Positions 8,075 through 16,924 of a DNA stretch of 64,000 nucleotides are shown piece after piece. The DNA lies in NCBI RefSeq assembly GCF_001458295.1, contig NZ_CYUD01000003.1:1-64000 (forward strand), given 5' to 3'. The position numbers and the translations under genes are program-made. Position 1 is the stretch's first letter. Each line of letters opens with the position of its first letter. Under the pieces are notes generated by a model, which worked only from the letters and a program-made list of their open reading frames with translations, ran no database searches and was not told the DNA's origin. The DNA is from Ruegeria denitrificans. GTDB taxonomy: Bacteria; Pseudomonadota; Alphaproteobacteria; Rhodobacterales; Rhodobacteraceae.

Positions 8075-8815
8075 TTTTTCCTGCGACCGAGTGAAGCGTC
8101 TACCGTGCCTGCATCCAACCGAAACCCAAATGCCCTGCCGGTATATATTCAGATCGCGGAACTTCTGATCCGCGACATCGAGGCTGGGCGCCTTATTGAT
8201 GGCGAGCGTTTGCCGCCAGAGCGCGAGATGGCGGCGGAGTTGAATGTCTCGGTTGGAACGCTTCGAAAATCGCTCGCTGAGCTTGAAAAAAAGGGGATGT
8301 TGGAGCGTGTCCAAGGCTCAGGAAACTACATCCGCGAGACCGGCACACAAAATAGCGTGTATGCAATGTTCCGGCTGGAACTACCTGAAGGGGGTGGCCT
8401 GCCACGTGCGGATATCCTGTCAGTTGACCATCTGAAAAAGCCAATCGATCTGCCTAAATTCGGTGCTTCTGATGCCGGTTCGCGCGTGCGGCGGATGCGC
8501 TACCTGAATGAAACAATCATCGCTGTCGAAGAAATTTGGCTAGACGAATCAGCGGGCCTAGTCGACCAGAGTCTACTGTCCGACTCACTCTATCGCTATT
8601 ATCAGCGCCAATTGGGCTTTTGGATCGCAAGAGCCGAAGACAGAGTCTCTGTCCGGCCGCTACCGGACTGGACACCTCCTGACTTCACCAAACCAGCGGG
8701 CCAAGCGGTAGGTTATATCGAGCGGTTCAGCTGGTCGGCAAACGCCGAACCCGTTGAATTCTCAAAAACATGGTTCGACCCAGATCGGGCCAACTACGTA
8801 CAACGTTTGAAGTAA
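8066..8815 (+). CDS. GntR-family transcriptional regulator (HutC/UTRA subfamily)
   Basis: About 249 residues from GTG 8066; a second GTG at 8105 is an alternative start that would leave the operator fully upstream. The N-terminal winged helix has the GntR pattern (ALPVYIQIAELLIRDIEAG, then LPPEREMAAELNVSVGTLRKSLAELEKKGMLE in pieces, then GSGNYI). The C-terminal two thirds has a UTRA ligand-binding layout (RVRRMRYLNETIIAVEEIWLDE-like strands, YYQRQLG). It likely represses the divergent operon until a sugar or sulfosugar ligand binds. The Gfo/Idh/MocA gene follows 12 bp downstream and is probably co-transcribed. Confidence 0.85.
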   Translation: MYQFFLRPSEASTVPASNRNPNALPVYIQIAELLIRDIEAGRLIDGERLPPEREMAAELNVSVGTLRKSLAELEKKGMLERVQGSGNYIRETGTQNSVYAMFRLELPEGGGLPRADILSVDHLKKPIDLPKFGASDAGSRVRRMRYLNETIIAVEEIWLDESAGLVDQSLLSDSLYRYYQRQLGFWIARAEDRVSVRPLPDWTPPDFTKPAGQAVGYIERFSWSANAEPVEFSKTWFDPDRANYVQRLK

Positions 8816-8827
8816 AAGGAATCGCAC

Positions 8828-9925
8828 ATGACCCGGACCATCAATTACGGGCTGATTGGATGCGGCATGATGGGGCAAGAGCACCTGCACAATATAGGAT
8901 TGCTGGAAGGTACTAATGTGGCAGCGATCTTTGAGCCCGATCCAGAGATGGCAAAAGTCGCCAAGGCAATTGCGCCAACTGCCGCCATGGTTGGTTCCGT
9001 GCAAGAGCTTCTGGCGGTTGAAGAACTGGACTGCGTCGTCATTGTTAGCCCAAACCATTTTCATGTGGACCAGATTTGCGAAATCGCTGAAACACGTCCG
9101 TTACCTCTTTTGGTAGAAAAGCCATTGTTCACCGACCCGCAAGACGTGACCCGACTCGAACAGTTGCAGCGCGACTATCCCTGCCCGATTTGGGTTGCGA
9201 TGGAATACCGGTACATGCCCCCTATTGCTGCTCTGATCGAGAAGGCTGAGGCTACAGGTGGTATTAAAATGCTATCAATCCGCGAGCATCGTTTTCCATT
9301 CTTGGACAAGGTTGGCCACTGGAACCGGTTCAACTGCAATACCGGTGGTACATTTGTCGAAAAATGCTGCCACTTCTTCGACCTAATGCGTCTGATATTG
9401 CAATCCGACCCGGTACGTATAACGGCAAGTGGTGGACAGGCGGTGAACCATTTGGACGAGAGTTATGGTGGCGAAACCCCGGATATTCTGGACCATGGCT
9501 ATGTTCTTGTAGACTTTGCTTCGGGCGCGCGCGCGATGTTGGAACTTTGCATGTTTGCCGAAGGCTCTCGCTATCAAGAAGAAATATCGGCCGTCGGACC
9601 AGACGCTAAGATCGAGGCGTTGGTACCCGGACCCGAACGGTTCTGGCCTGATCATTTGGGAACTCCGCCGCTTCCGCAGGTGATCGTAAGTTCGCGTAAT
9701 CCCAAAGGTCCCGTATCAATGGACGTGCCAGTGGACGCCAACCTATTGGCGGCCGGGGATCACAATGGATCGACCTACTATCAGCATAGAGGCTTCCTGG
9801 CTGTGCTTCGTGGCGAAAAGGCAAAACCGGATGTGAGTTTGAATGACGGCCTCTGGGCCGTCAGAATGGGGCAAGCGGCGCAACAGGCAATAGACACCAG
9901 CGAAACGGTATACATGGTCGATTGA
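8828..9925 (+). CDS. Gfo/Idh/MocA-fold oxidoreductase or NAD-dependent glycosidase
   Basis: 365 residues. The N-terminal Rossmann fold has GLIGCGMMGQEH, the middle has VEKPLFTDP (the conserved EKP Lys motif), and the C-terminal domain has GGTFVEKCCHFFDL with the family's His-x-x-Asp. It follows the GntR gene by 12 bp with an AAAAGGA ribosome site. A branch of this fold (GH188, SqgA) is known to be NAD-dependent sulfoquinovosidase, and the neighbouring operon has a sulfo-SMO layout, so a role in freeing sulfoquinovose from its glycerol glycoside is plausible. A plain sugar dehydrogenase is the alternative. Confidence 0.83.
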   Translation: MTRTINYGLIGCGMMGQEHLHNIGLLEGTNVAAIFEPDPEMAKVAKAIAPTAAMVGSVQELLAVEELDCVVIVSPNHFHVDQICEIAETRPLPLLVEKPLFTDPQDVTRLEQLQRDYPCPIWVAMEYRYMPPIAALIEKAEATGGIKMLSIREHRFPFLDKVGHWNRFNCNTGGTFVEKCCHFFDLMRLILQSDPVRITASGGQAVNHLDESYGGETPDILDHGYVLVDFASGARAMLELCMFAEGSRYQEEISAVGPDAKIEALVPGPERFWPDHLGTPPLPQVIVSSRNPKGPVSMDVPVDANLLAAGDHNGSTYYQHRGFLAVLRGEKAKPDVSLNDGLWAVRMGQAAQQAIDTSETVYMVD

Positions 9926-9934
9926 ATGGAACCA

Positions 9935-9952
9935 AAAACACGGGCGTGTTTT
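9935..9952 (+). terminator. Hairpin after the Gfo/Idh/MocA gene
   Basis: AAAACAC and GTGTTTT pair perfectly around the loop GGGC, 10 bases after the stop codon. The 3' arm itself ends in four T residues, like a simple factor-independent terminator. Confidence 0.5.
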
Positions 9953-9976
9953 GCAGCCGCTAAAAGACCCCAAATT

Positions 9977-10794
9977 GGTCTTGTCAGATTAACTTTGCTT
10001 GAGCGGGGTAGGGGTGTTGCGTAGCTTTTGTCCATGACCAGACCTGCCTCTTTCAAGTACTTCAAAACCAGTCCCGAGATTATCCGCTTGGCGGTGATGC
10101 TGTACATCCGTTTCCCGCTCTCGCTTCGGAATGTCGAAGATTTGTTGCACGAGCGAGGCATCGATGTGAGTCACGAAACTGTCCGGTATTGGTGGAACAG
10201 GTTTGGCCCGATGTTTGCTGCTGAGAGCAGACGGAAGCGTGTTCAGCAACTGCGCGCGTTCTCCAAATGGAAGTGGCACGTGGACGAGGTTTTCGTGAAG
10301 GTGAATGGCAAGAGACACTACCTCTGGCGGGCTGTCGATCATGAGGGCGAAGTGCTGGAAGCAATCGTCACCAAACACTGAAACAAGCAGGCCGCGTTGA
10401 AATTCCTCAGGAAATTGATGAAGCGGCACGGTTAAGCGGAAAACGTCGTCACGGATCGCTTCGCCTCATACAGAGCCGCGCTCAGAGAGCTAGGCGCGCT
10501 CGAAACACAAAAGACGGGAAGGTGGCTCAACAACCGCGTCGAGAACTCGCACCTGCCGTTTCGACGACGCGAACGCGCGATGCAACGTTTCAGGCGCATG
10601 CGAAGTTTGCAGAAATTCGCCTCCGTCCATTCCTCGGTCTATAACCACTTCAACCAGGAAAGATCGCTCACCAGCCGGGACACCTTCAAGTTGACATGCA
10701 CCGCCGCTCTCGCCGAGTGGCGTCAACTTTGTTCCGGATAGGTTCACGGTTTCCGCGGCAAACTGAGACTGGTTCGAATTCGTCTGACAGCACC
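9977..10794 (+). mobile_element. IS6-family-like insertion sequence, decayed copy A
   Basis: An 818-bp unit. The left end is GGTCTTGTCAGA and the right end, read on the minus strand, is GGTGCTGTCAGA; 10 of the 12 terminal bases match. Flanking 8-mers (CCCAAATT and GAATTGTT) do not match, so no target duplication remains. It carries one transposase gene with nonsense mutations. A sister copy lies at 59701-60519. Confidence 0.8.
10034..10741 (+). pseudogene. IS6-family transposase with two in-frame stops
   Basis: Reading from ATG 10034, the frame encodes the start of an IS6-type DDE transposase (PASFKYFK..., IRFPLSLRNVEDLLHERGID, the first catalytic Asp in HVDEVFVKV). A TGA at 10379-10381 replaces an Arg codon present in the copy near 60100, and a TAA at 10433-10435 replaces a Cys codon. 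The same frame continues through the second Asp (TDRFASY) and the Glu region (NNRVENSH, RRRERAMQRF) to TAG at 10739. The reading frame is intact apart from the two substitutions, so the copy is dead but not old enough to have gathered indels. Confidence 0.85.
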
Positions 10795-11179
10795 GAATTG
10801 TTGTTTTTTAGATTCAAGTATTCGAATGTGTAGAAAATTTGTATTACCTCTGTTGCTCGCGCATTTGCCAGACTTGTCTGGTTGCCTCCTGGAGACGCAA
10901 GTGAGTGGTGTCGCCAGGAGGCCATTATTTTCGGTTTAATGGGTCTAATAGACAAAGCCTTAAATTCGACGTGCACAGCAAATCTATGACCCCTCCACGC
11001 AAACTTTAGTTTCGTTCGCAAAACCGTGGTTCCTCCAATTTGAGAGGTTCTCTATATCGACAGCGGCCCAAAGATCTGTGGTGTTCGTCACAGTGAAATA
11101 TTCAAATATAAACATAATTCTGGATTTGTTGCGTCTGAGTGTGCTCTCTTCGACCGTTAAAGAAGTAGGGGACAGATAG
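10795..11179. other. Intergenic region upstream of the MscS gene
   Basis: 385 bases without a supported gene. It holds a long-range inverted repeat, GCCTCCTGG (10884-10892) and CCAGGAGGC (10914-10922), around a 21-nt loop, and AT-rich stretches near 10795-10850 and 11095-11130 that could carry the channel gene's promoter. Confidence 0.45.
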
Positions 11180-12379
11180 ATGAGACGAGCACTGAGAACG
11201 TTGACGATCTGGTCATTCATTTGGTTCACGGCATTAGCGAGCGCTTTTCCTGCCGGCGCGCAAGAGACTGAGGCGGACCAAGAGGCTGTGGAAGTCGAGA
11301 ATGGCAATCTTATAAATGCAGTCGTAGATGAGATGATTGTTGCCGACGATCTCGAGATCCTACTTGTTCCCTTAACCGCGGAAGAGCTTTCCCAGATCGC
11401 TGGTACTTGGCAGAGTTATGTGCGCTCGCGGCTCGAAGAAGTCGCGCAGGTAAACTTGCAACTTCGGTCGGCGAGCGGAACTCGGGAAGACAGCTTGCGA
11501 TCTCAGTTGTCCTCCTTGAACGACTCTGGATCAGACATTCTCAACAACTATCGCCTGGTGCTCGAAGCATGGACCCTGAAAGGCGCAAAGGCGGAAGAAC
11601 TAGAACCCCATACTGACTATATTCTCGCATTGAAAACAGGAGCCCTAAAAACAACCGATCTTCAAACACTTTTTCAGAACGCTTGGGCGTGGTTGTTCTC
11701 GTGGGATGGGGGCGTTGGCCTGCTGATGGCTGGTTTGGGCGTTTTATTGGCAGTTTGGGCCATGATGTTCATTGCTCGAATGGTGCGTCGGGTCACTGAA
11801 CGGGGTCTGAATAAAATTCCAACTATCTCCAGAATGCTGAAACGCTTCATTGCCACCGCCGTGTACTGGGCCGTTTTCGTCCTTGGTATACTCGTCGTTT
11901 TAGCTTTGTTCGGAGTTAACGTTACACCGCTTTTTGCCGTGCTCGGCGGTTTGTCGTTCATCCTAGGTTTTGCATTGCAGGAAACGCTGGGAAACCTCGC
12001 AAGCGGTCTGATGATCATGGTTCTCAAGCCATTCGACACTGGCGACTATATCCAAGTAGGCGGCTCATCTGGGTTTGTGGATGAGATGTCGGTGGTTTCA
12101 ACCAAGATCAGAACATTCGACAACCAGATTATTATAGTTCCCAACAGCAAGATTTGGGGGGATGTCATTACCAACGTAAGCGCATCCGAAGAACGTCGGG
12201 TCGATCTGGTCTTTGGTATCGCCTATTCGGACAACGCTGCCCAAGCAATTGAAGTGCTCAAAGACTTGGTTGCGCGTCACCAGCTTTGTCTGAAAACACC
12301 AGAACCAGAAATTTTCGTGGGTGAGTTGGGAGACAACTCCGTCAACATCTTTTGCCGTCCATGGGTGTCCGTCCGGTGA
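11180..12379 (+). pseudogene. MscS-type mechanosensitive channel, 5' part split by IS66
   Basis: 395 native residues (to 12364) plus four codons read from the inserted IS. A signal peptide (to about residue 27, AGAQE) and a periplasmic helical region precede three membrane segments. The third carries the MscS pore pattern, with GGLSFILGFALQETLGNLASG then VLKPFDTGDYIQVGG (read in pieces), the start of the beta domain, and PNSKIWGDVITN. The C-terminal domain breaks off at Trp-395 where the IS66 element begins. The missing 45 residues are found at 14803-14940 in the matching frame. The truncated product may still contain the pore but lacks the end of the cytoplasmic cage. Confidence 0.85.
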
Positions 12380-12389
12380 ACCTGCCCAG

Positions 12390-13913
12390 TTATTGTTGGG
12401 CGGATTGTTCTGCGTAGCGCCAGGGCATGAGTTCATCGAGGCGGTTGATTTTGTGGTCGGCAATGCGTTCCAGAACCCAGCTCAGCCAAGCTTGTGGGTC
12501 AACACCATTGAGTTTGGCAGTTTCGATCAGGGTAAAGGCGACGGCCATAGCTTTTCCGCCACCCTCTGATCCGGCAAACATCCAGTTCTTGCGCCCGATG
12601 GCGACGGGTTTGACGGCCCGTTCTGCTGTGTTGTTGTCCAGTTCCAGGCAGCCGTGATCCAGATATGCGCGGGCTTTGGGCAGGCGACCCAGTGCATAGC
12701 GGATGGCCTTCGCCAGCGGCGACTTGCCGGAGATGCGGGCCAATTGATCGTGCAGCCATTGCTCCAACTCGTCGAAGACGGGCTTGGCCTTGGCCTGTCG
12801 CAAGGCAATACGTTCTTGAGGGGATTTTCGCCGCGCCTCTTTTTCCATGGCATAGAGTTTTGCAATCCTACGGACGGCTTCCTCGGCGACTGAAGAGCCC
12901 TGTGCGGCAAAGACATCAACGAATTTGCGCCGGACATGTGCCATGCAGGCCATCTCACGGGCCTTGCTCTCTCCGAACAACCCGTTGAAGCCGGAATAGC
13001 CATCGGCATGGACCCAGCCCTTGTATCCCGTCAGATGGTTGGTGGGGTGTTCCCCCTTCCGGTCGACGGTGAACTGATACCAGGCGCAGGGTGGTGATTG
13101 GCCCGACCATGGCCGTTCATCCCGGACATAGGTCCAGACCCGCGCGGTTTTGGTTTTCTTCTGGCCCGGAGCCTGCATCTTCACCGGGGTATCATCGGCA
13201 AAGATGCCATCACCCTGTCGCACCATGCGTCCGATGGCGTCTGCCAGCGGCTCCAACAAGGCAGTGGAACGGCCCACCCAGTCACTCAGGGTCGAGCGCT
13301 CCAAATCAACTCCATCACGGGCATAAATCTGGGATTGCCGATAGAGTGGCAGATGGTCCGCATACTTTGAGACCAGCACATGCGCCAACAAACCCGGCCC
13401 CGGTCGCCCGCGTTCAATTGGGCGCGAGGGCAGCGGGGATTGCACAAACGTCTCGCAGTCCGCACAGGCTTTGCGGGGCCGGACGATACGGTTCACGACA
13501 AACCGGCCCGGAACATATTCCAGTTCTTCGGTCACATCTTCGCCCAGCGTCTTCAGCGACCCGCCACAGTGGCTACACTGCTCGCCGGGCGACAGGACCT
13601 GGTCCTGCCGATCCAGATGGTCGGGCAAGGGTTTACGACTGTGCTGCCGGGGCGGCTTGTCTTCCTCAGCAGCAGGCACGGGATCGGTCTGTGCCTTGGC
13701 CGACGCTGCAATCTGTTCCTCTTCTTCGAAAGTCAGATTGAGCTGATCCAGGCTCTCCGACTTTGAACCAAACCGGTGCCGATTGTGCCCTGCCAGTTGA
13801 TGCTGGAGCTTCTCTATCAGCAAGGCCTGGGACTTGACCTCGGCCGCCAGCAGCGCATTGGCGCGGCGCAGCTCAGAAGGGTCATCAGACCCGATATTGA
13901 GGTCATTCAGCAT
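12390..13913 (-). CDS. tnpC: IS66 transposase TnpC
   Basis: 507 residues, intact. An N-terminal leucine-zipper-like coiled coil ([20 protein letters not shown] in pieces) is followed by a zinc-finger segment with CSHCGG and CADC. The DDE nuclease core begins with the Asp in [22 protein letters not shown] supplies the second Asp and [14 protein letters not shown] the Glu. The C-terminus [20 protein letters not shown] is the standard IS66 ending. It is the last of the three element genes. Confidence 0.95.
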   Translation of the reverse strand: MLNDLNIGSDDPSELRRANALLAAEVKSQALLIEKLQHQLAGHNRHRFGSKSESLDQLNLTFEEEEQIAASAKAQTDPVPAAEEDKPPRQHSRKPLPDHLDRQDQVLSPGEQCSHCGGSLKTLGEDVTEELEYVPGRFVVNRIVRPRKACADCETFVQSPLPSRPIERGRPGPGLLAHVLVSKYADHLPLYRQSQIYARDGVDLERSTLSDWVGRSTALLEPLADAIGRMVRQGDGIFADDTPVKMQAPGQKKTKTARVWTYVRDERPWSGQSPPCAWYQFTVDRKGEHPTNHLTGYKGWVHADGYSGFNGLFGESKAREMACMAHVRRKFVDVFAAQGSSVAEEAVRRIAKLYAMEKEARRKSPQERIALRQAKAKPVFDELEQWLHDQLARISGKSPLAKAIRYALGRLPKARAYLDHGCLELDNNTAERAVKPVAIGRKNWMFAGSEGGGKAMAVAFTLIETAKLNGVDPQAWLSWVLERIADHKINRLDELMPWRYAEQSAQQ

Positions 13914-13983
13914 CGCTAATCCTATACCGGATTGGCGAAGCCAGGTGAATCCCGAAAGAGGTCATAGACCTGTGTTTATTGAC

Positions 13984-14331
13984 CTATCCAGTGCTCAGAG
14001 GACGCCAGGTCTTATGCGGCATGCGCCAGTCGATCCCTTCCAGCAACATCGACAACTGGGCAGGTGTCACGCTGATCTTGCCGTCCTTTGCCGCAGGCCA
14101 GACAAACCGGCCTTTCTCAAGTCGCTTGGAGAACAGGCACGCCCCTTGTTGGTCCCACCAGATGATCTTCAGTAAATCACCGCGACGGCCCCGGAAGACA
14201 AACAGATGACCCGAGTAAGGATCTTCTGCCAGAACCTTTTCGGCCTGCGCCGCCAACGTGTTGAAGCCCCGCCGCATGTCCGTCACACCCGCCGCCAACC
14301 ATACCCGTGTGTTGCTCGGGACCGGGATCAA
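13984..14331 (-). CDS. tnpB: IS66 accessory protein TnpB
   Basis: 115 residues, the normal size. It begins [20 protein letters not shown] and contains [20 protein letters not shown], the signature of IS66 Orf2 proteins, which help transposition through an undefined role. The TTG start (14329-14331) overlaps the tnpA stop by 3 bases, indicating coupled translation. Confidence 0.93.
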   Translation of the reverse strand: MIPVPSNTRVWLAAGVTDMRRGFNTLAAQAEKVLAEDPYSGHLFVFRGRRGDLLKIIWWDQQGACLFSKRLEKGRFVWPAAKDGKISVTPAQLSMLLEGIDWRMPHKTWRPLSTG

Positions 14332-14753
14332 TGGAGGATCCCTTTGAGAAGCCGTGCCAGAAAATCGGGATCAAACCCTCCCTCGGCGCTGATCTTGTGC
14401 CCACCCGCCAGTTCAATCTCGATCCGGCCAGAGACAGCCGGTGCAGACACCGGTTCAAAACCGGCAGGCACCGGATCGACGGATCCTGAGACTTCGGAAC
14501 CAATCTCAACCGGCAAAAAGACCGGCTCAGCCGCAACGTCGATCACATCCGGGGCAAAGCGCGGGTCCTTCAGCCATTTGAAAATCAGATTGGCATTCAC
14601 CGCGTAGCGCCGGGCAACTTGAGCAACAGAAACGCCAGCCATCGACGCCTGCTGACAAATCTCGCGCTTTTCTTCATCAGACCAAAATCGTTTCTTACGC
14701 TTGTTCATAGAGCCCCCCATGGTGTCCACTATCAATGGTGGACACTTAGACAC
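14328..14753 (-). CDS. tnpA: IS66 accessory protein TnpA
   Basis: 141 residues. The N-terminal helix-turn-helix ([19 protein letters not shown], then [21 protein letters not shown] in pieces) is the IS3/IS66 Orf1 type that binds the element ends. It is the first gene of the element, reading inward from the right end. An alternative start lies at the Met of MNKRKKRF, 14 codons in. Confidence 0.9.
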   Translation of the reverse strand: MSKCPPLIVDTMGGSMNKRKKRFWSDEEKREICQQASMAGVSVAQVARRYAVNANLIFKWLKDPRFAPDVIDVAAEPVFLPVEIGSEVSGSVDPVPAGFEPVSAPAVSGRIEIELAGGHKISAEGGFDPDFLARLLKGILH

Positions 14754-14802
14754 CCTCTATCGAACGCGTTAGGTCGCGTTCAACGGACGGACACGTCCAT
14801 GG

Positions 14803-14940
14803 TCCAAGTCAGATGACTACTGGACCGTCTATTGGGACCTAACCGGTCAAGCAAAAGAGAGGTTTGATGAAAAAGGTATATCTATACCATTCCCGCAACG
14901 CGATGTGCACATAATCCCCGCAGAAGGAGCAAAATCATGA
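14803..14940 (+). pseudogene. MscS-type channel, displaced 3' end
   Basis: Reading from TCC at 14803, in phase with the Trp codon at 12362, gives 45 residues: a TDDYWTVYWDL-like strand and GISIPFPQRDVHI, the typical C-terminal end of MscS proteins, then TGA at 14938-14940. It has no start codon of its own. The rejoined channel would be 440 residues. Its stop overlaps the ATG of the next gene in an ATGA, so the insertion also separates that gene from its upstream reading frame. Confidence 0.85.
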
Positions 14941-15875
14941 GGGCTCTTACACTTTGGTTACTGCCACTTCTATTCGTCTGCGGTGTCGCGTTTGCTCAGT
15001 CTGAAGAAATCCTCGCACCAACTGAAGAGAGAGATGATCCCGAGTTTATTGCGCCGGTAATAGTGGATGGTGAAGAATTGTTCTTGGTACGCGGGTCAAG
15101 TGCGTTGCCCGCAACCGAACGAGCGAGAAAGATTGAGGAGCGGATCGCTCAAGTCGCCGATGCATCCACAAAAGCTTCAGTTCAGCTTGAGATTTCGGAC
15201 GCCGAATTTGGGAAAATGATACGCGTTGACGGGCAGATGGTTACAATAACCACCCAAGCTGATGCTGAGCACGAACAAATGGCTATTGAAGTTCTGGCTG
15301 GGCTTCAAGCTGAGGCGATTGAGCTTGCAATTCTTCAATACCGAGATGCTAGGTCCAATGAAGGCAGAGTAGATAGTGCGATGGCTGCATTTGCTTGGAC
15401 GGCAGTCTTTGCCCTCGTTTCGTATGCGTTTTTTGCGAAGCGACGGAAGCTATTGGACTACATCAGAAACAACTTGGAAAAGAGAGCTGAAGGCGTCGAG
15501 TATTTGCAAAGTCCAGTTGCGAATGTCTGCTGGGGGCTGGAAGTTGCCATCGGAGCCGCGGCAATCCAACGTCTGCAAAGTCCGTGTAGCAGTCGTTCAA
15601 GCCGACTGCAGCGAAAGACTGCTTTGAGCCCAAAGCGGACTGTAAGACCAAATATTTATTTCACACATCACTCGATCACGTCAGAACATTTTGCAGTCAG
15701 AGTTTTCAAGAGACGTGCCCCTCGATCCAGAAGAACGGCTCCATTGCTATTTAAGGTAGTCATGACACCCTCGCGCGAGAGGTTCTGCGACCAAGCTTTC
15801 ATCTCTCCTGGGGTGCTGCAAATTTCAGTGCCTAGACGTTCCCTTTTATATTGTTTGCAAAGCGCGGCCGGGTGA
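14937..15875 (+). pseudogene. Second MscS-like channel gene, truncated after about 200 residues
   Basis: ATG 14937 overlaps the stop of the interrupted channel gene. A signal peptide (LLPLLFVCGVAFAQ) is followed by a periplasmic helical region (RGSSALPATERARKIEERI) typical of mechanosensitive channel N-termini, then a first membrane helix near residues 148-165. After about residue 200 (near 15540) similarity stops; the frame runs through a dispersed 64-bp repeat and Arg/Ser-rich translation to 15875, overlapping the end of the convergent pilus gene. The pore and cage domains are missing, so the gene is most likely broken by deletion or repeat insertion. Confidence 0.65.
15580..15643 (+). repeat. 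Dispersed 64-bp repeat, copy 1
   Basis: Begins GTCCGTGTAGCAGTCGT and ends in ACTGCTTTGAGCCCAAAGC plus a short tail. It matches copy 2 at 19052 over its whole length with about three quarters identity by eye. The end can fold partly on itself (GCTTTGAGCCCAAAGC). Origin unknown. Confidence 0.6.
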
Positions 15876-16386
15876 ATATGAAGTTTTCTAGGTCGATGTT
15901 GGCCAAACCTACGCGAAAGAGCGGGACAAACGTGTTGGATGTCTCGACCAGGATGAGCGTGTTCTGATCCGACATCGGGGGTAAGTCATCTTTGTATTGA
16001 CCAATATCAGCGTCGGACAGCTTTTCGGTAAACCCACCGCGAATTGCAGACCAGTTCACCGAGTGGCTGTTGGTGGCCTCATCGTAAAGAACTAGCGAAA
16101 TTCGAATTTTCAGATCGGCTTGATTTGCCACCATCAAACCGAACATTTCCTCCATTGAGTCTATGTAGGCGCTGTTGATTTCCCGGGTTTCGCGAGAAAT
16201 CAGATCACCAATTGTATGCGCCGCTTTGATGTTCGAGGCACTTTGCCTGTAGGCTTCGAAAAACGTATATCCCGCCATGATCGTCCAAACAAGCATTGGG
16301 GTAATGAGGACAGCCTCGAGGGATATCGAGCCCTCTTCTCGTGCTCGGAATTGTTTCGGGCGGCGCGTTAGAAGTTGCTTGATCAT
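15832..16386 (-). CDS. TadE/TadF-like minor pilin
   Basis: 184 residues. The basic N-terminus is followed by EEGSISLEAVLITPMLVWT, the TadE-type prepilin-like segment with the Gly-Ser then Glu and a hydrophobic helix. The rest is a periplasmic domain. Such pseudopilins assist assembly of Tad (Flp-type) adhesive pili at the cell surface. It follows the other TadE gene by only 4 bp. Its 3' end overlaps the degraded tail of the convergent truncated channel gene. Confidence 0.75.
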   Translation of the reverse strand: MIKQLLTRRPKQFRAREEGSISLEAVLITPMLVWTIMAGYTFFEAYRQSASNIKAAHTIGDLISRETREINSAYIDSMEEMFGLMVANQADLKIRISLVLYDEATNSHSVNWSAIRGGFTEKLSDADIGQYKDDLPPMSDQNTLILVETSNTFVPLFRVGLANIDLENFIFTRPRFANNIKGNV

Positions 16387-16390
16387 GGTA

Positions 16391-16924
16391 CTAACTAGGC
16401 TCCTGCACGAATACAGTTGTAGCGGTCAGGGCGTACTGGCCTTCTTCGTTGACCAATGCCTTGCCCATTGCAGATGTTGGAAACATGGGGTTGATCTTGG
16501 CGCAGGCCCGCAGAACCATCAATTCGTTCTCAAGGCCGTTGTGGAAGGTCCGCACGGGGCGCACCACTTCAGAGAGGTCAGTGCAGTCAGGGACAGCTGG
16601 TACCGTTATGGCGTTAAAAGGATCCTGCCGGATCATTTCCAACTGCACGCTGGTTTCGCAATTGTTGATAAAACTGGCGCGGCTGCAAATGAGAGCCTTG
16701 ATGTCATCGTGTTGTGGATTGACGCCGGTGTTCAACCGTATGTCGCGCACTGTCAGGTCGACGGCACGCTCTAGCTGCGCGTGTTGTAGGGTTACCAAAC
16801 CAAGCTCCAACCCCGAAAGAACCAAGAAAAATATGGCAGGGAAGACGAGAGCAAACTCGAGAGTCACACCTCCGTCTTCTTGGCGGCGGACCTTAGTCAG
16901 AGAGGAGATCATCCTGCGCATCAT
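16391..16924 (-). CDS. TadE-family minor pilin
   Basis: 177 residues. The segment GGVTLEFALVFPAIFFLVL (residues about 19-37) is the TadE consensus: Gly, then Thr-Leu-Glu-Phe-Ala and a membrane helix. Two or more Cys pairs occur downstream in the periplasmic part. Its start overlaps the stop of the VWA/TadG gene by 4 bp (ATGA), and the third pilus-related gene follows, so the three form one operon. Confidence 0.8.
   Translation of the reverse strand: MMRRMISSLTKVRRQEDGGVTLEFALVFPAIFFLVLSGLELGLVTLQHAQLERAVDLTVRDIRLNTGVNPQHDDIKALICSRASFINNCETSVQLEMIRQDPFNAITVPAVPDCTDLSEVVRPVRTFHNGLENELMVLRACAKINPMFPTSAMGKALVNEEGQYALTATTVFVQEPS

Larger units (their letters stand above)
12365..14794 (-). mobile_element. 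Complete IS66-family element inside the MscS gene
   Basis: 2430 bp bounded by inverted ends GTGTCCGTCCG (left) and its complement CGGACGGACAC (right). It is flanked by a perfect 8-bp duplication, GTCCATGG, at 12357-12364 and 14795-14802. Three minus-strand genes (tnpA, tnpB, tnpC) are all intact, and the ends and duplication are undamaged, all of which indicate a recent insertion that could still be mobile. Joining the flanks after removing the IS and one duplication copy restores the channel reading frame exactly. Confidence 0.93.

Noticed and set aside
13091..13766. Plus-strand frames of up to 216 codons within IS66 tnpC
   Set aside because: Antisense shadows of an intact transposase gene with full family motifs.
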